Numbered from the stretch's first letter, positions 19,837 through 29,028 are shown. The stretch: DNA of 64,000 nucleotides from Mycolicibacterium sp. lyk4-40-TYG-92 (GCF_030209435.1 NZ_JARVRX010000019.1:1-64000), one strand, 5' to 3'. Notes: generated from the letters alone by a model not told the origin. A program made the numbers and translations.

Positions 19837-20502
19837 ATAGCCGAACTCCACGTCGTCGCAGTTACATTCCGAGCCACCGAGGGGTCGCCGGTGGATCATT
19901 TCAGCGCGCTCCACGCACAGTCGGGACGCACGGACCCGGAATTATTCGAGAGCAGCAGCCGTCGCAGCTAAGTACACCACACCGCGCCGCCGGGGATTCG
20001 ACGAGACGCCGCGAACTGAGCGTCGGCCATGCCGGGCGACGGCGCTCGCGACTTCCGGCGTTGCGGCCGGCGCCAGGGACCGGAATCCGGGCATGCGGCA
20101 CCGGGATTTGCTCAATCAACGGCGTCGGCCGCGAATCCGTGCGCCTTGACGTTGCTGTGGCGGTGCCGCAAATGCGATTGCGCCGATTATCGGACTGAAA
20201 CGCACACCATTCGGTAGCCACGATTGTCGATCAGCCGCACACCAGACAATTGACTACGCGGACCGTTATTTGCCGGAGATATGCGGGGCAACACAATTGT
20301 TGTCCGCGTCAGAATTGCGGCCGTGAAACCCTTCTGGCCCGGCCGGATACCATTCGCCATCGCCGAAACCTGAAAAACTCCTGCGCGTCGCCTGCTACGG
20401 CCGGGATGACCGTTTGCTTTGGTGAACAAACGAAATTTCCGCGTCTCTTGTAATTCGCAGTTATATGGCAGATTCGGGGCAGGGAACTGTAGAGTCCGCT
20501 GC
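19837..20502. other. 666-bp divergent intergenic region in the glycan cluster
   Basis: No gene is supported; open frames here have poor codon use and no ribosome sites. It is visibly A/T-richer than its flanks, especially 20130-20480, a pattern seen in mycobacterial regulatory islands and at transferred DNA. The right end has a TAGAGT -10 (20490-20495) for the GT4 gene. Other promoter-like words (TTGACT at 20250) lack a partner at the right distance. Confidence 0.5.
20490..20495 (+). promoter_or_regulatory. -10 box of the GT4-like gene, leaderless
   Basis: TAGAGT ends 7 nt before ATG 20503, and no convincing ribosome site precedes that ATG, consistent with a leaderless transcript. Confidence 0.35.
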
Positions 20503-21606
20503 ATGGCTCGTTCGCTTACCCGGCCTGCACAGCCAACTCTGGATGCACCTGCCGCCAAAGAAACAAAACCCATTCGGGTGGCGGTATGGCCACACTGGTT
20601 GGACAACCCCTATTTGCCCAACATGATCGATGGGTTACGCGCTGAAGGCCTGGATGTTTCAGCGCCACATATTCTGAGTATCGAATCCGCTCGGCTGCGC
20701 AGCGGCGATTGGCTGCATCTGCACTGGTCCACCGAAGCGCACACCAGCCACGTGCGGTGGATATACGAAGCGCGCGCCGCGGCATTCAACCGGCAATTGC
20801 AAATGCTGAAGCGGCGCGGTGTGCGCATCGCCTGGACGGCGCACAACCTCGTGCCACACGACGATCCGCATCCCGAACTGGGCCGCAGCATCCGCAAGGA
20901 ACTGCTCGCGCTCGTCGACCACGTATTCATCCACTTCCCCAGCGCCCAGGAGACGCTCGCGGCGGAGTTTGGCTACACGGGGCCGTGCACCGTGGTGCGG
21001 CACCCGCACTACATCGATTCGCACCCGGCGCCGCCGTCGCAGCTCGAAGCGCGTGCCAAACTGGGCCTGCCCGCTGACGGCTTCGTCGCACTGTCGTTCG
21101 GATTGCTGCGCCCCTACAAGGGCATCAGCGACATCATCCACGCCTTCCAGAAGGTCGCCCGGGACCCGGACCGCCTGATCCTGGCCGGCAATCCCCAGGG
21201 GGACGTGTCGGCCGACCTCGCCCTCGCGCGGGAAGACCCACGAATCCTCTTATGCGCCAAACGCATTCCGAAGTCCGAGGTTCCGCTGTACTTCGCCGCG
21301 GCAGACGGCGCCGTCATCGCGCACCGGGGATTCTTCACGTCGGGCAGTGCGCTGCTGGCGCTGAGCATGGGTTGCCCCGTCATCGGGCCCGAGGTCAACC
21401 ACCTCGTCGACCTGGCCGGCGGACAACGCCTGTACCCGGTCGAACTCGGCGTCGACGGACTGGCCGCGGGCCTCGCCGAAGCACGTGAGAAGGCCGGCAG
21501 CGTCGACCGCGAGTCGATGCGGAATTGGGCCGGCAATTACAGCAACTGGGGCGAGGCCGCCGCTCGCACCGCAGCGGTGTTCCGCGGCCAGCCCGGCAGC
21601 CACTGA
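20503..21606 (+). CDS. GT4-like (GT-B fold) glycosyltransferase
   Basis: A 367-residue protein. The N-terminal Rossmann half starts RVAVWPHWLDNPYLPNMIDG and continues WLHLHWSTEAH and WTAHNLVPHDDPHPEL. The C-terminal donor half has LSFGLLRPYKGISDIIHAF (the conserved GXLRXYKG element) and FFTSGSALLALSMGCPVIGPE in the nucleotide-sugar site. This is the pattern of GT-B enzymes that build exopolysaccharides. Donor unknown; with a UDP-glucose dehydrogenase beside it, glucuronate or glucose are candidates. A methyltransferase gene follows 25 bp later, likely in the same operon. Confidence 0.75.
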   Translation: MARSLTRPAQPTLDAPAAKETKPIRVAVWPHWLDNPYLPNMIDGLRAEGLDVSAPHILSIESARLRSGDWLHLHWSTEAHTSHVRWIYEARAAAFNRQLQMLKRRGVRIAWTAHNLVPHDDPHPELGRSIRKELLALVDHVFIHFPSAQETLAAEFGYTGPCTVVRHPHYIDSHPAPPSQLEARAKLGLPADGFVALSFGLLRPYKGISDIIHAFQKVARDPDRLILAGNPQGDVSADLALAREDPRILLCAKRIPKSEVPLYFAAADGAVIAHRGFFTSGSALLALSMGCPVIGPEVNHLVDLAGGQRLYPVELGVDGLAAGLAEAREKAGSVDRESMRNWAGNYSNWGEAAARTAAVFRGQPGSH

Positions 21607-21631
21607 AACACGTTCTGAGTCCCGTCAAGGA

Positions 21632-22420
21632 ATGCAAAAAACAGCAAATATGTTCTCCGCATCGGCCCTGCGCGCCCGCCAACTCGTCAACTGGGAGTTG
21701 CGCAAAGGTGAACCCGAACTCAGACTCCTTGCGGTACTCAGGGATTCAAGCCACGATTTTCTCGACGTCGGCGCGAATGCGGGCGTCTATTCGTACTACG
21801 CACTGAATCGCTTCCGCAAAGTAATCGCCGTCGAGGCGCACCCGGTCATGGCGTCCAGTCTGCGCCGGATAATCAAGCCGGATAATCGGGTTCTGCCGGT
21901 GGCATTGTCCGACCGAATTGGCGAGACCACATTTCATATCCCCACCCGCCGCGGTCGCGATGTCCTCACCCGCAGTTCACTTCAGCAAGACGCCAATCCG
22001 GGATTCGATCTACGCACCATCACCGTTCCGACGACGACCATCGACGAACTCGAATTGAAGCGACTCGGCGTGATGAAGATCGACGTGGAAGGCCACGAGT
22101 CGGCCGTCCTCCGCGGTGGCGTACGCACGTTGGAAACAGCGAAGCCGACATGCATTGTCGAATGCGAGGAACGGCACAACGCCGGGGGCGTCGCACAGAC
22201 CTTCGAGTTTTTCGACACGATGGGATACCGCGGCTATTTCCTGCACCGGGGCGCGCTCCGGCAGGTGGCCGAATTCGACACCGCAGCACTGCAGCGGCCG
22301 GAAGCGGCAAAGTCGGTCGGCGGAAAACGCTCCCCTGACTATGTGAACAACTTCATCTTCATTCACTCGGACAACGCCGCGCAGCTGGCGAGCATCCGGC
22401 AGGTGTTCAGCGGCCGCTGA
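21632..22420 (+). CDS. FkbM-family methyltransferase (glycan cluster)
   Basis: A 262-residue SAM-dependent enzyme. The SAM-binding loop is DFLDVGANAGVYSYYAL, followed by KVIAVEAHPVMAS, and the family motif LGVMKIDVEGHESAVLRGG appears near the middle. In mycobacteria FkbM proteins O-methylate sugars of glycolipids, so a methyl-sugar product is likely. The start is uncertain: ATG 21632 (AAGGA only 1 nt away) or ATG 21650, which would use the same site at a long spacing. Codon use is noticeably A/T-richer than the surrounding genes, hinting at acquisition. Confidence 0.8.
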   Translation: MQKTANMFSASALRARQLVNWELRKGEPELRLLAVLRDSSHDFLDVGANAGVYSYYALNRFRKVIAVEAHPVMASSLRRIIKPDNRVLPVALSDRIGETTFHIPTRRGRDVLTRSSLQQDANPGFDLRTITVPTTTIDELELKRLGVMKIDVEGHESAVLRGGVRTLETAKPTCIVECEERHNAGGVAQTFEFFDTMGYRGYFLHRGALRQVAEFDTAALQRPEAAKSVGGKRSPDYVNNFIFIHSDNAAQLASIRQVFSGR

Positions 22421-22446
22421 CCGGCTCGTCTTCGTGGCGCGGGGGT

Positions 22447-24099
22447 CTATCCGCGCATCAGTCGGTACACGTCGGCACCACCGAGTTCCGGGTCGGTTGC
22501 CGAACGCGTAGGCCGGTAGCCGCGATCAGCGAACGCCTTCAGGATCCGATTGCGTTTGAGGATCGAATTTCCGTACGGATCGGCGGGCAATACTCTGCTC
22601 ACGTAGAACGCCATTCGGCCGGCAATGCCGGAAAGGTCCGGAAAATGTTGGAGTAATTCGTCCTGACTGGCGACGTATGTCACGGCCCCGGGTGGAATCG
22701 ACCACAATGCAGCGGGTACGACTCCACGCCGATCGGAATCGATGATGATCGCCGCGTCTGCCCCCGGAACCAGCGCGGTTCTCTGCGTGTAGCGATAGCC
22801 GGACTGCAGAGTCGCCACCGTCACCCCGCAGAGTTGGAAAACCAGGAGCATCGACAACACCGCGATCACCACGCGCGACTGCCGAGCTGCCACCGCAAGT
22901 CCGACAAAGAGAAATGGGGCGATGAATCCCAGATGCAGCGGGCTCATGGAATGCACCGGCATGATGAAAAAGAGATACAGCACGATGACGCTCAGCCAAC
23001 AACCGAGGAACAGCAGCAATGGCACTGCCGGCGCAGTCGGAATCAATTGATGCCACCCGCCGCGGACACGCATCAACCACCTTGCGGCGATCCACAGAAT
23101 CGGGGTGACGAGAGCCAGCGTCAGGCCACCACCGACCATGGCGCCGACTTTGACGCCGTACGCCTGATATGCGGGATCGAGTGGCAGAAACGTCTCGTAC
23201 GCCGGGCGGAGGACGGCAACGATCCGTATCGCCAGCATGGACCACGAAAAGTGCTGCGCCTGCTCACCGCCGCGGTGGAAGGATTCCCAAAAACCTGGGC
23301 TACCCAGGCCGAACACGCTGACGGCAACGATGCCGACCGCGACCAAAAGGGCCAACTCCCAATACCGCCGGCGGGCCACGATCGCGACACCGATGAGCAC
23401 CGACGCCGCCCCGGCCGGAATAACGAACAAGTATTGAGTGAGCAGCCCCGACGCGATGACGGGCGCGAGCGCCAACAGATATACGCATCTGTGCCGCGTG
23501 AACCACAAGGCGACAAGCAACAACAGCAACGCCGACCACAATCCGAGCAACGCATACTGACGGACTGCGAATGCGCTCGCTCTGGCCGCCATCGTGAGCG
23601 CCCAGGTCGCAATGACGACACCACGCAACGAGCTCGGTACCTCAAGCACCCCGCACACTGCATAGAGCACGTGCGCCGTAATGGTGAGAATCACTACGTT
23701 CAGCATCACCGCAGCCGGTATCGACACACCGAAAACCGACAACCAGATATGCAGTAGCCAGAAATACAGCGGCGGATGAATGTCGGAATGCGCCAGGTCG
23801 GCGCGAATCCGGTCGAAACATCCCGGATCGTGCAGGCTCCAATAGTCCTGCCAGACCTGAACCGACACCCACCGTCCAGTAGGAATGGACTGCGCGTAGC
23901 GGCCCTGATTACAGGTCGCAGACAACATGGTGATCCCGTCATCGTGCGATAACGAAGTCGCCAACATTGCGCGCACCAGAAAGAGCACGATCAATATCCC
24001 GACCAGCCAGACCACCACCGTGGGCGTCAGCCGATATGCCGCAAATTTCCCGAACAAGCGGTCAGCCCGTCGATGTCCATGCTCGACGATCGTGCTCAC
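22447..24099 (-). CDS. GT-C membrane glycosyltransferase (PMT/ArnT-like)
   Basis: A 550-residue polytopic protein with 10-12 helices and a GT-C layout. After the first helix an extracytoplasmic loop carries SLSHDDGITML (acidic pair, likely catalytic), and HPPLYFWLLHIWLSVFG lies before the next helices, typical of PMT_2/GT39/GT83 enzymes that use polyprenyl-phosphate sugars. A globular C-terminal domain (about 440-550) follows. It would add a sugar on the outer side of the membrane. GTG 24099 has GGGGGA upstream. Convergent with the FkbM gene and divergent from the pyruvyl transferase. Confidence 0.7.
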   Translation of the reverse strand: MSTIVEHGHRRADRLFGKFAAYRLTPTVVVWLVGILIVLFLVRAMLATSLSHDDGITMLSATCNQGRYAQSIPTGRWVSVQVWQDYWSLHDPGCFDRIRADLAHSDIHPPLYFWLLHIWLSVFGVSIPAAVMLNVVILTITAHVLYAVCGVLEVPSSLRGVVIATWALTMAARASAFAVRQYALLGLWSALLLLLVALWFTRHRCVYLLALAPVIASGLLTQYLFVIPAGAASVLIGVAIVARRRYWELALLVAVGIVAVSVFGLGSPGFWESFHRGGEQAQHFSWSMLAIRIVAVLRPAYETFLPLDPAYQAYGVKVGAMVGGGLTLALVTPILWIAARWLMRVRGGWHQLIPTAPAVPLLLFLGCWLSVIVLYLFFIMPVHSMSPLHLGFIAPFLFVGLAVAARQSRVVIAVLSMLLVFQLCGVTVATLQSGYRYTQRTALVPGADAAIIIDSDRRGVVPAALWSIPPGAVTYVASQDELLQHFPDLSGIAGRMAFYVSRVLPADPYGNSILKRNRILKAFADRGYRPTRSATDPELGGADVYRLMRG

Positions 24100-24254
24100 A
24101 TTGCCATCCCCCGATAGCCTTCCCCCGGAATGACCCGATCTCCAAGACCGGACAGTACCCCTCTGACCAGGCGCGGAAGGCCTTTTTCACGCCAAGACCG
24201 GCAAAGGTCCCAGCAGGCGCGCGCAGCCCTCCGGCCAGAATGTTCGCAAGGTCC

Positions 24255-24282
24255 GTTGAAGCTGACAGCTACCTGTTAGGGT
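24255..24282 (+). promoter_or_regulatory. Candidate promoter of the pyruvyl transferase
   Basis: GTTGAA (24255-24260), 16-nt spacer, TAGGGT (24277-24282), 63 nt before the TTG start. The -35 match is moderate, so this is a weak call. Confidence 0.3.
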
Positions 24283-24344
24283 CCTGAACATCCTCACAGG
24301 GACGAAGATTTTCCGGCACCGGGGATGTCGAAGGGGGCAGTGGA

Positions 24345-25490
24345 TTGGCACGCGTTTTTGTGTCCACCTGGGGACAGAGCGACAACATCGGCGACTCGAT
24401 CCTCAGACGCGGGCTGCTCCGGACTTTCCACGGAATCGACGACGCCCGGGTGCACGTCCTTGTCGGCCGGAGGCTCATGCCGGATACGAATGACGAGCGG
24501 TATCTCACGGCACTGCGGCTGTGCGGTGACGAAGTGGTGCACGACACGGCTATCGGCTGGTTCAGCCGCTATGCCACGAGCGCCCTGACCGGCCGGACCC
24601 TCATGGTGATGCCGGCGGGCGAACTGGTCCTGCCCGCCCGCACCGGACGGTTCTGGGGCTGGTGGACGGCGATCTGCGCGCTGCTGTCACGTCCCCGCGG
24701 CGGCACCACCGTCCAGGTCGGCGCCGGCGTCCGGATGTCCTCGGATACCGCCATCCCCGCGCCGCGGATGGAACGCTACGCCCGGCGCAAGATGTCGCTC
24801 GTCGCCTGGCGGGATCCCAGAACAGCCGACGCGTTCGGCATCGGCGACGTCGCGCCCGATTGGGCATTCGGTGAGGGCCCCGATCCCCTGCTCGAAGGCC
24901 TGGGCGTCCCGGCCGGCGAACGCACAATCCTCGCTGTCACCATGCGCGGAAACCGGGACCTGCTCGACGAGAACAAGATTCGCCTCCTGCGGGACATCGC
25001 CACGTCCCGTGGCCTGCGAATCCAGGTGTACAGCCAGGTCCGCCGCGATCGCGAAGCCATGGCGAAACTCGCCTGGGTGCTGCATCCGGGAACCGAACCG
25101 CTGCTGTTCGGCGAAGAGTCACACGCCGAGTGGGAGAAGAAGGTGCGCGCGCTGCACCGGGAATCAGCCATCGTCGCCAGCGACCGGATTCATGCGTTGA
25201 TCGTGGGCGCGACCGAAGGCGCCGTCCCACTGGCGATTTCGAGTGGCTCGACCGAGAAGGCACTCCGCACGCTCAAGCCCGGCGGCTTCGACCTGCCGGC
25301 CGACCAGCCCACCGCCATCAACGACTATCTCGACTCCATGCTGGGCGACCCGTCGTCCGTCAGTCGCCGCATCGTCACGGCGCGCGCCCACCTGGACCAG
25401 CTCCGCAGTACGCTGCGCGGCTTCGTCGACGGCCGCCCCGTCCCGGCAGCGAACGCCGTCGGCGAATTCCGTCACGCCGCGGCGTCCTGA
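24345..25490 (+). CDS. Polysaccharide pyruvyl transferase (CsaB/WcaK-like)
   Basis: A 381-residue enzyme expected to place a pyruvate ketal on a sugar using phosphoenolpyruvate. Characteristic elements are VFVSTWGQSDNIGDSILRRG at the N-terminus, the central VAWRDPRTADAFG and the late ASDRIHALIVGATEGAVPLA, which holds the conserved R-x-H segment of the family. It starts at TTG 24345, supported by AAGGGGG at a good distance; the frame has no better ATG. Pyruvylated trehalose-type LOS are known in M. smegmatis, so the likely acceptor is a glycolipid headgroup. It stands alone on its strand between GT-C and rarD. Confidence 0.85.
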   Translation: MARVFVSTWGQSDNIGDSILRRGLLRTFHGIDDARVHVLVGRRLMPDTNDERYLTALRLCGDEVVHDTAIGWFSRYATSALTGRTLMVMPAGELVLPARTGRFWGWWTAICALLSRPRGGTTVQVGAGVRMSSDTAIPAPRMERYARRKMSLVAWRDPRTADAFGIGDVAPDWAFGEGPDPLLEGLGVPAGERTILAVTMRGNRDLLDENKIRLLRDIATSRGLRIQVYSQVRRDREAMAKLAWVLHPGTEPLLFGEESHAEWEKKVRALHRESAIVASDRIHALIVGATEGAVPLAISSGSTEKALRTLKPGGFDLPADQPTAINDYLDSMLGDPSSVSRRIVTARAHLDQLRSTLRGFVDGRPVPAANAVGEFRHAAAS

Positions 25491-25496
25491 CGCTCG

Positions 25497-26429
25497 CTAC
25501 GTCGCGACGGGGTCCTTCTCCGGAGCTTTCGCCACCGCCGCACGACGACCCCGCAACACCGCGTCACCAGTGAAGACCGCGAGCGCCAGCCAGATCAGGA
25601 TGAAGCCGGCCCACCGGCCCACCGGCATCGGCTCATGCCCGACGACCACGCCCCACGCCATCTGCAGCGCCGGCGTCAGGTACTGCAGCAGACCCATGGT
25701 GACCAATGGAAGCCGTTGCGCCGCACCGGCGAACATCAACAACGGCAGCGCCGTCACCGGGCCGCACAGCATCATCAGGAGCGTGTGGCCCGCGCCCAGC
25801 GCGGGCACCGTCGCCTGTCCGGCAACCGTGAGCACGACGAGGTAGGCCACTGCGAACGGAGCGGCCACCCCGGCCTCGACGCCGACACTCACCCGCGGGT
25901 CGGCACGCACCACCTTCTTGACCGCGCCGTACACCCCGAACGACACCGCTACACCGAGGCCGATCGCCGGGATTTCCCCGGCCTGCACGGCCAGCACGAC
26001 CACCGCGACCCCGGCGATGGCCAGCGCCGCGGCCTGTGCGCGATTCAGCCGTTCGCCGAACAGCGCGACCCCCAGCGCCACGCTCACCAGCGGGTTGATG
26101 AAATAGCCCAGCGCCGCGTCGACCACATGGCCGTTGCTGACGGCGTAGATGTAGATGCCCCAGTTCAGCGAGATCAACGCCGACGCGCACACCAGCAGGC
26201 CCCAGGTCCGGCCCGACAGCCGGCGCAGGTCACCGAGGCGGCGGCCGACGGCCAGCACCACGAACATCAACAGCACCGTCCACACGATGCGGTGGGCCAG
26301 CACCTCGAAGGCACTCGCCGGCTTCAGCAACGGGAAGAACGCGGGAAACAGACCCCACGAGCCATAGGCGCCGAGCCCGAGCAGCAATCCCCGGTTCTGG
26401 TTGGAAGTGGCCGTCGCGGTAGTGGTCAC
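25497..26429 (-). CDS. rarD: RarD-type DMT transporter
   Basis: A 310-residue inner-membrane protein with ten helices. The N-terminal LGLGAYGSWGLFPAFFPLL and the conserved EVLAHRIVWTVLLMFVV identify the RarD branch of the EamA/DMT superfamily. The substrate is unproven. The start overlaps the rluD stop (ATGA), so it is the third gene of an lspA-rluD-rarD operon. Confidence 0.85.
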   Translation of the reverse strand: MTTTATATSNQNRGLLLGLGAYGSWGLFPAFFPLLKPASAFEVLAHRIVWTVLLMFVVLAVGRRLGDLRRLSGRTWGLLVCASALISLNWGIYIYAVSNGHVVDAALGYFINPLVSVALGVALFGERLNRAQAAALAIAGVAVVVLAVQAGEIPAIGLGVAVSFGVYGAVKKVVRADPRVSVGVEAGVAAPFAVAYLVVLTVAGQATVPALGAGHTLLMMLCGPVTALPLLMFAGAAQRLPLVTMGLLQYLTPALQMAWGVVVGHEPMPVGRWAGFILIWLALAVFTGDAVLRGRRAAVAKAPEKDPVAT

Positions 26430-27349
26430 TGCCGATGCAACACATCCAGAGCGTGCTGCAATTCCGCCGGGTACTCACTGGTGATCTCGATCCACCTGCC
26501 GTCGGCCGGGTGGGCGAACCCCAGCGAGCGCGCATGCAGCCACTGCCGCTCGAGTCCGAGCCTCTTCGCCAGCGTCGGATCGGCGCCATAGGTCAGGTCG
26601 CCGCAACACGGGTGGTGCAGCGCGGAGAAATGCACGCGGATCTGGTGGGTACGGCCCGTCTCCAGATGCACATCGAGCAGACTTGCCGCGACGAACGCCT
26701 CGATCGTGTCGTAGTGCGTGACGCTGTGCCGGCCACCCTCGGTGACGGCGAACTTCCAGTCATTGCCCCGGGCCCGGCCGATCGGCGCGTCGATGGTGCC
26801 GCTCGACGGATCCGGGTGGCCCTGCACCAGCGCGTGGTAGCGCTTGTCCACGGTGCGGTGCTTGAACGCCCGCTTGAGCACGGTGTACGCCCGCTCGGAC
26901 AGCGCCACCACCATCACGCCGGACGTGCCGGCATCCAACCGGTGCACGATGCCCTGCCGCTCGTGGATACCCGACGTGCTGATGCGGAAGCCGGCCGCAG
27001 CCAGCCCGCCAAGGACGGTCGGGCCGGTCCAGCCCAGCGAAGCGTGTGCCGCCACCCCGGCCGGCTTGTCCACGGCCACGATGTCATCGTCGGAATAGAG
27101 GATCGCCATACCCTCGATGTCCTGCGGCGTGTTCTCCAAGGGCGCGGGTGCCTCGGGCAGGCGGACCTCCAGCCAGGAACCTGCCACCAGCTTGTCCGAC
27201 TTCGCCGCCGGCGCCCCGTCGATATCGACGCCACCGTCTTCGGCGATCGTGGCGACCGCGGTGCGCGACAGCCCCAGCAAGCGGGCCAGGCCCGCGTCCA
27301 CCCGCATCCCGGCCAGTCCTTCGGGGACCGGCATCGAACGGCTACTCAT
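26426..27349 (-). CDS. rluD: 23S rRNA pseudouridine synthase RluD
   Basis: A 307-residue RluA-family enzyme that isomerises uridines in helix 69 of 23S rRNA. The N-terminal S4 domain (about 1-75) has LLGLSRTAVATIAEDGGV, and the catalytic Asp lies in GIVHRLDAGTSGVMVVA (near residue 136; the family usually has K where this has A). Also visible are HYDTIEAF and LETGRTHQIRVH. The start overlaps the lspA stop. It corresponds to Rv1540 by position and type. Confidence 0.93.
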   Translation of the reverse strand: MSSRSMPVPEGLAGMRVDAGLARLLGLSRTAVATIAEDGGVDIDGAPAAKSDKLVAGSWLEVRLPEAPAPLENTPQDIEGMAILYSDDDIVAVDKPAGVAAHASLGWTGPTVLGGLAAAGFRISTSGIHERQGIVHRLDAGTSGVMVVALSERAYTVLKRAFKHRTVDKRYHALVQGHPDPSSGTIDAPIGRARGNDWKFAVTEGGRHSVTHYDTIEAFVAASLLDVHLETGRTHQIRVHFSALHHPCCGDLTYGADPTLAKRLGLERQWLHARSLGFAHPADGRWIEITSEYPAELQHALDVLHRQ

Positions 27350-28062
27350 CGGCCGGTTTCAGCGTCGTCGGCGACCGTGGTGGCCGGCTCCGGCGGTGTT
27401 GACGAATCCTGTTGCGGTGGCGTGCCTTCGGTGTCGAAATCGATGCCGAACATCGACAGGCCGACCAGCAGCACCGCGCCACACACCACCGCGGAATCGG
27501 CGAGGTTGAACACCGGCCACCAGCCGACCGACAGGAAATCGACCACATGCCCGCGCAGCGGCGCCGGCGAGCGGAAGAACCGGTCCATCAGGTTGCCCAC
27601 CGCGCCACCGAGGATCATGCCCAGGCCCAGCGCCCACCACAGCGACACCAGGCGCCGCCCCATCCAGATGATGCCCGCCACCACACCGGTGGCGATCAGC
27701 GTCAGCACCCACGTGTAACCGGTCGCCATCGAAAAGGCTGCCCCGGAATTGCGGACCAGCGTCCAGGTGATGGTGTCGCCGATGATCTCGACCGGCTGAC
27801 CGGGCACCAGCAGCTTCACCGCCAGCACCTTGGTCAACACATCCAGCCCCAGCACCAGCGCCGCGACCATCAGCAACAACCGCAGCCGCCGCGGGACGGG
27901 CCGGGCCTGAGGTGGCGCGGTCACCGGAGATTCAGCCGTCTCCGGCCCGGCCTTCTCAGCCGTCTCCGGCCTGGCCTTCTCAGCCGTCTCCGGCCTGGCC
28001 TTCTCAGCCGTCTCCGGCCCGGTGCCCGAGGTCGCCTCCGGCTCCGTGGATTCATCAGTCAC
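27346..28062 (-). CDS. lspA: Lipoprotein signal peptidase LspA, with repeat-bearing N-terminus
   Basis: A 238-residue signal peptidase II that cleaves prolipoproteins at the lipobox. The four-helix core begins near residue 60, with NSGAAFSMATG, the GNLMDR box and the catalytic aspartates in HVVDFLSVGWWPVFNLADSA (split by family convention into D-F and N-x-A-D). The M. tuberculosis enzyme is about 202 residues; the extra length is a hydrophilic N-terminal extension made of 8-residue tandem repeats (ETAEKARP), probably cytosolic. GTG 28062 is the start that includes them; the frame open further upstream overlaps ansA and is spurious. Confidence 0.92.
   Translation of the reverse strand: MTDESTEPEATSGTGPETAEKARPETAEKARPETAEKAGPETAESPVTAPPQARPVPRRLRLLLMVAALVLGLDVLTKVLAVKLLVPGQPVEIIGDTITWTLVRNSGAAFSMATGYTWVLTLIATGVVAGIIWMGRRLVSLWWALGLGMILGGAVGNLMDRFFRSPAPLRGHVVDFLSVGWWPVFNLADSAVVCGAVLLVGLSMFGIDFDTEGTPPQQDSSTPPEPATTVADDAETGR
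27929..28024 (-). repeat. 24-bp tandem repeat (four units) inside lspA
   Basis: Units at 27953-27976, 27977-28000 and 28001-28024 are near-identical, and a fourth (27929-27952) is degenerate. The 24-bp length keeps the frame, so copy-number change would add or remove 8 residues (E-T-A-E-K-A-R/G-P) from the LspA N-terminus without frameshift. A VNTR-type locus. Confidence 0.85.
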
Positions 28063-28104
28063 TCCCCCATCATCCCAAAGACGCCGTGAGGAACAATTTC
28101 GCCC

Positions 28105-29028
28105 ATGACTCGCGTCGTCGTGATCGCCACCGGAGGCACCATCGCCACCAGCACCGACCAACACGGAATAGCCCGGCCGACACGCAGCGCCACCGACCTG
28201 GTCCATGACCTGGGCGCCGGAGTCCAGGTCGACACCGTCGACCTCATGTCGGTCGACAGCTCCGAACTGACCCCGGCCGACTGGGACCGGATCGGAGCCG
28301 CGGTGCGGGCCGCCGGGGATGCCGACGGCATCGTCATCACGCACGGCACCGACACCATGGAAGAGACCTCGTTGTGGCTCGATGTCACGTACGACGGCGC
28401 CGTGCCGGTGGTCCTGACCGGCGCCATGCGCAGCAGCGACGCACCCGACGCCGACGGCCCGGCCAATCTGCGGGACGCGATCACCGTGGCCGCCAGTCCG
28501 TCCGCCCGCGAGCTCGGAGTGCTGGTCAGCATGGCCGGCCAGGTGTGGCAGCCGCTGGGCCTGACCAAGGCCGGGCACGGTTTGCTCGGCACCGCGGTCG
28601 GGTCGATCAGCGACGGCTCGTTCGTTCCCGGCGCCGCCAAAAAGCAGCCGCGCCTCGGCGCGTTGTCGGCGGCGTCGGCGCCGCGGGTGGACGTCGTCGC
28701 CGCGTATGCCGGCAGCGACGCCGTGGCCATGGACGCGTTTGCGGCGGCCGGTGCCGACGGCCTGGTGCTCGAATCGCTCGGCTCGGGCAATGCCGGCGCC
28801 AAGGTGGTCGCCGGGGTGCGGCGGCTGTGCACCGCCGGCGTCGCGGTGGCGATTGCGACTAGGGTGCCCGGCGCGCGTGTCACATCGGGCTACGGACCCG
28901 GGCGGGCGTTGCTGGACGCCGGCGCGGTGTCGGCGGGCGGCTTGCGCGCCGCCCAGGCCCGGGTGCTGCTGATGGCGGCACTCGCCGCCGACATACCGGT
29001 CGCCGATCTGTTCGCTGAATGGGTTTAG
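28105..29028 (+). CDS. ansA: L-asparaginase AnsA
   Basis: A 307-residue bacterial type I/II-like asparaginase. The first catalytic threonine is in VVIATGGTIATSTD (near residue 12) and the second in THGTDTMEETS (near residue 80). A conserved TGAMRSSDAPDADGPANL follows. There is no signal peptide, so it is probably cytosolic. It converts asparagine to aspartate and ammonia, used by mycobacteria for nitrogen and acid resistance. ATG 28105 has GAGGA upstream. Divergent from lspA, in the order seen around Rv1538c-Rv1539. Confidence 0.92.
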   Translation: MTRVVVIATGGTIATSTDQHGIARPTRSATDLVHDLGAGVQVDTVDLMSVDSSELTPADWDRIGAAVRAAGDADGIVITHGTDTMEETSLWLDVTYDGAVPVVLTGAMRSSDAPDADGPANLRDAITVAASPSARELGVLVSMAGQVWQPLGLTKAGHGLLGTAVGSISDGSFVPGAAKKQPRLGALSAASAPRVDVVAAYAGSDAVAMDAFAAAGADGLVLESLGSGNAGAKVVAGVRRLCTAGVAVAIATRVPGARVTSGYGPGRALLDAGAVSAGGLRAAQARVLLMAALAADIPVADLFAEWV

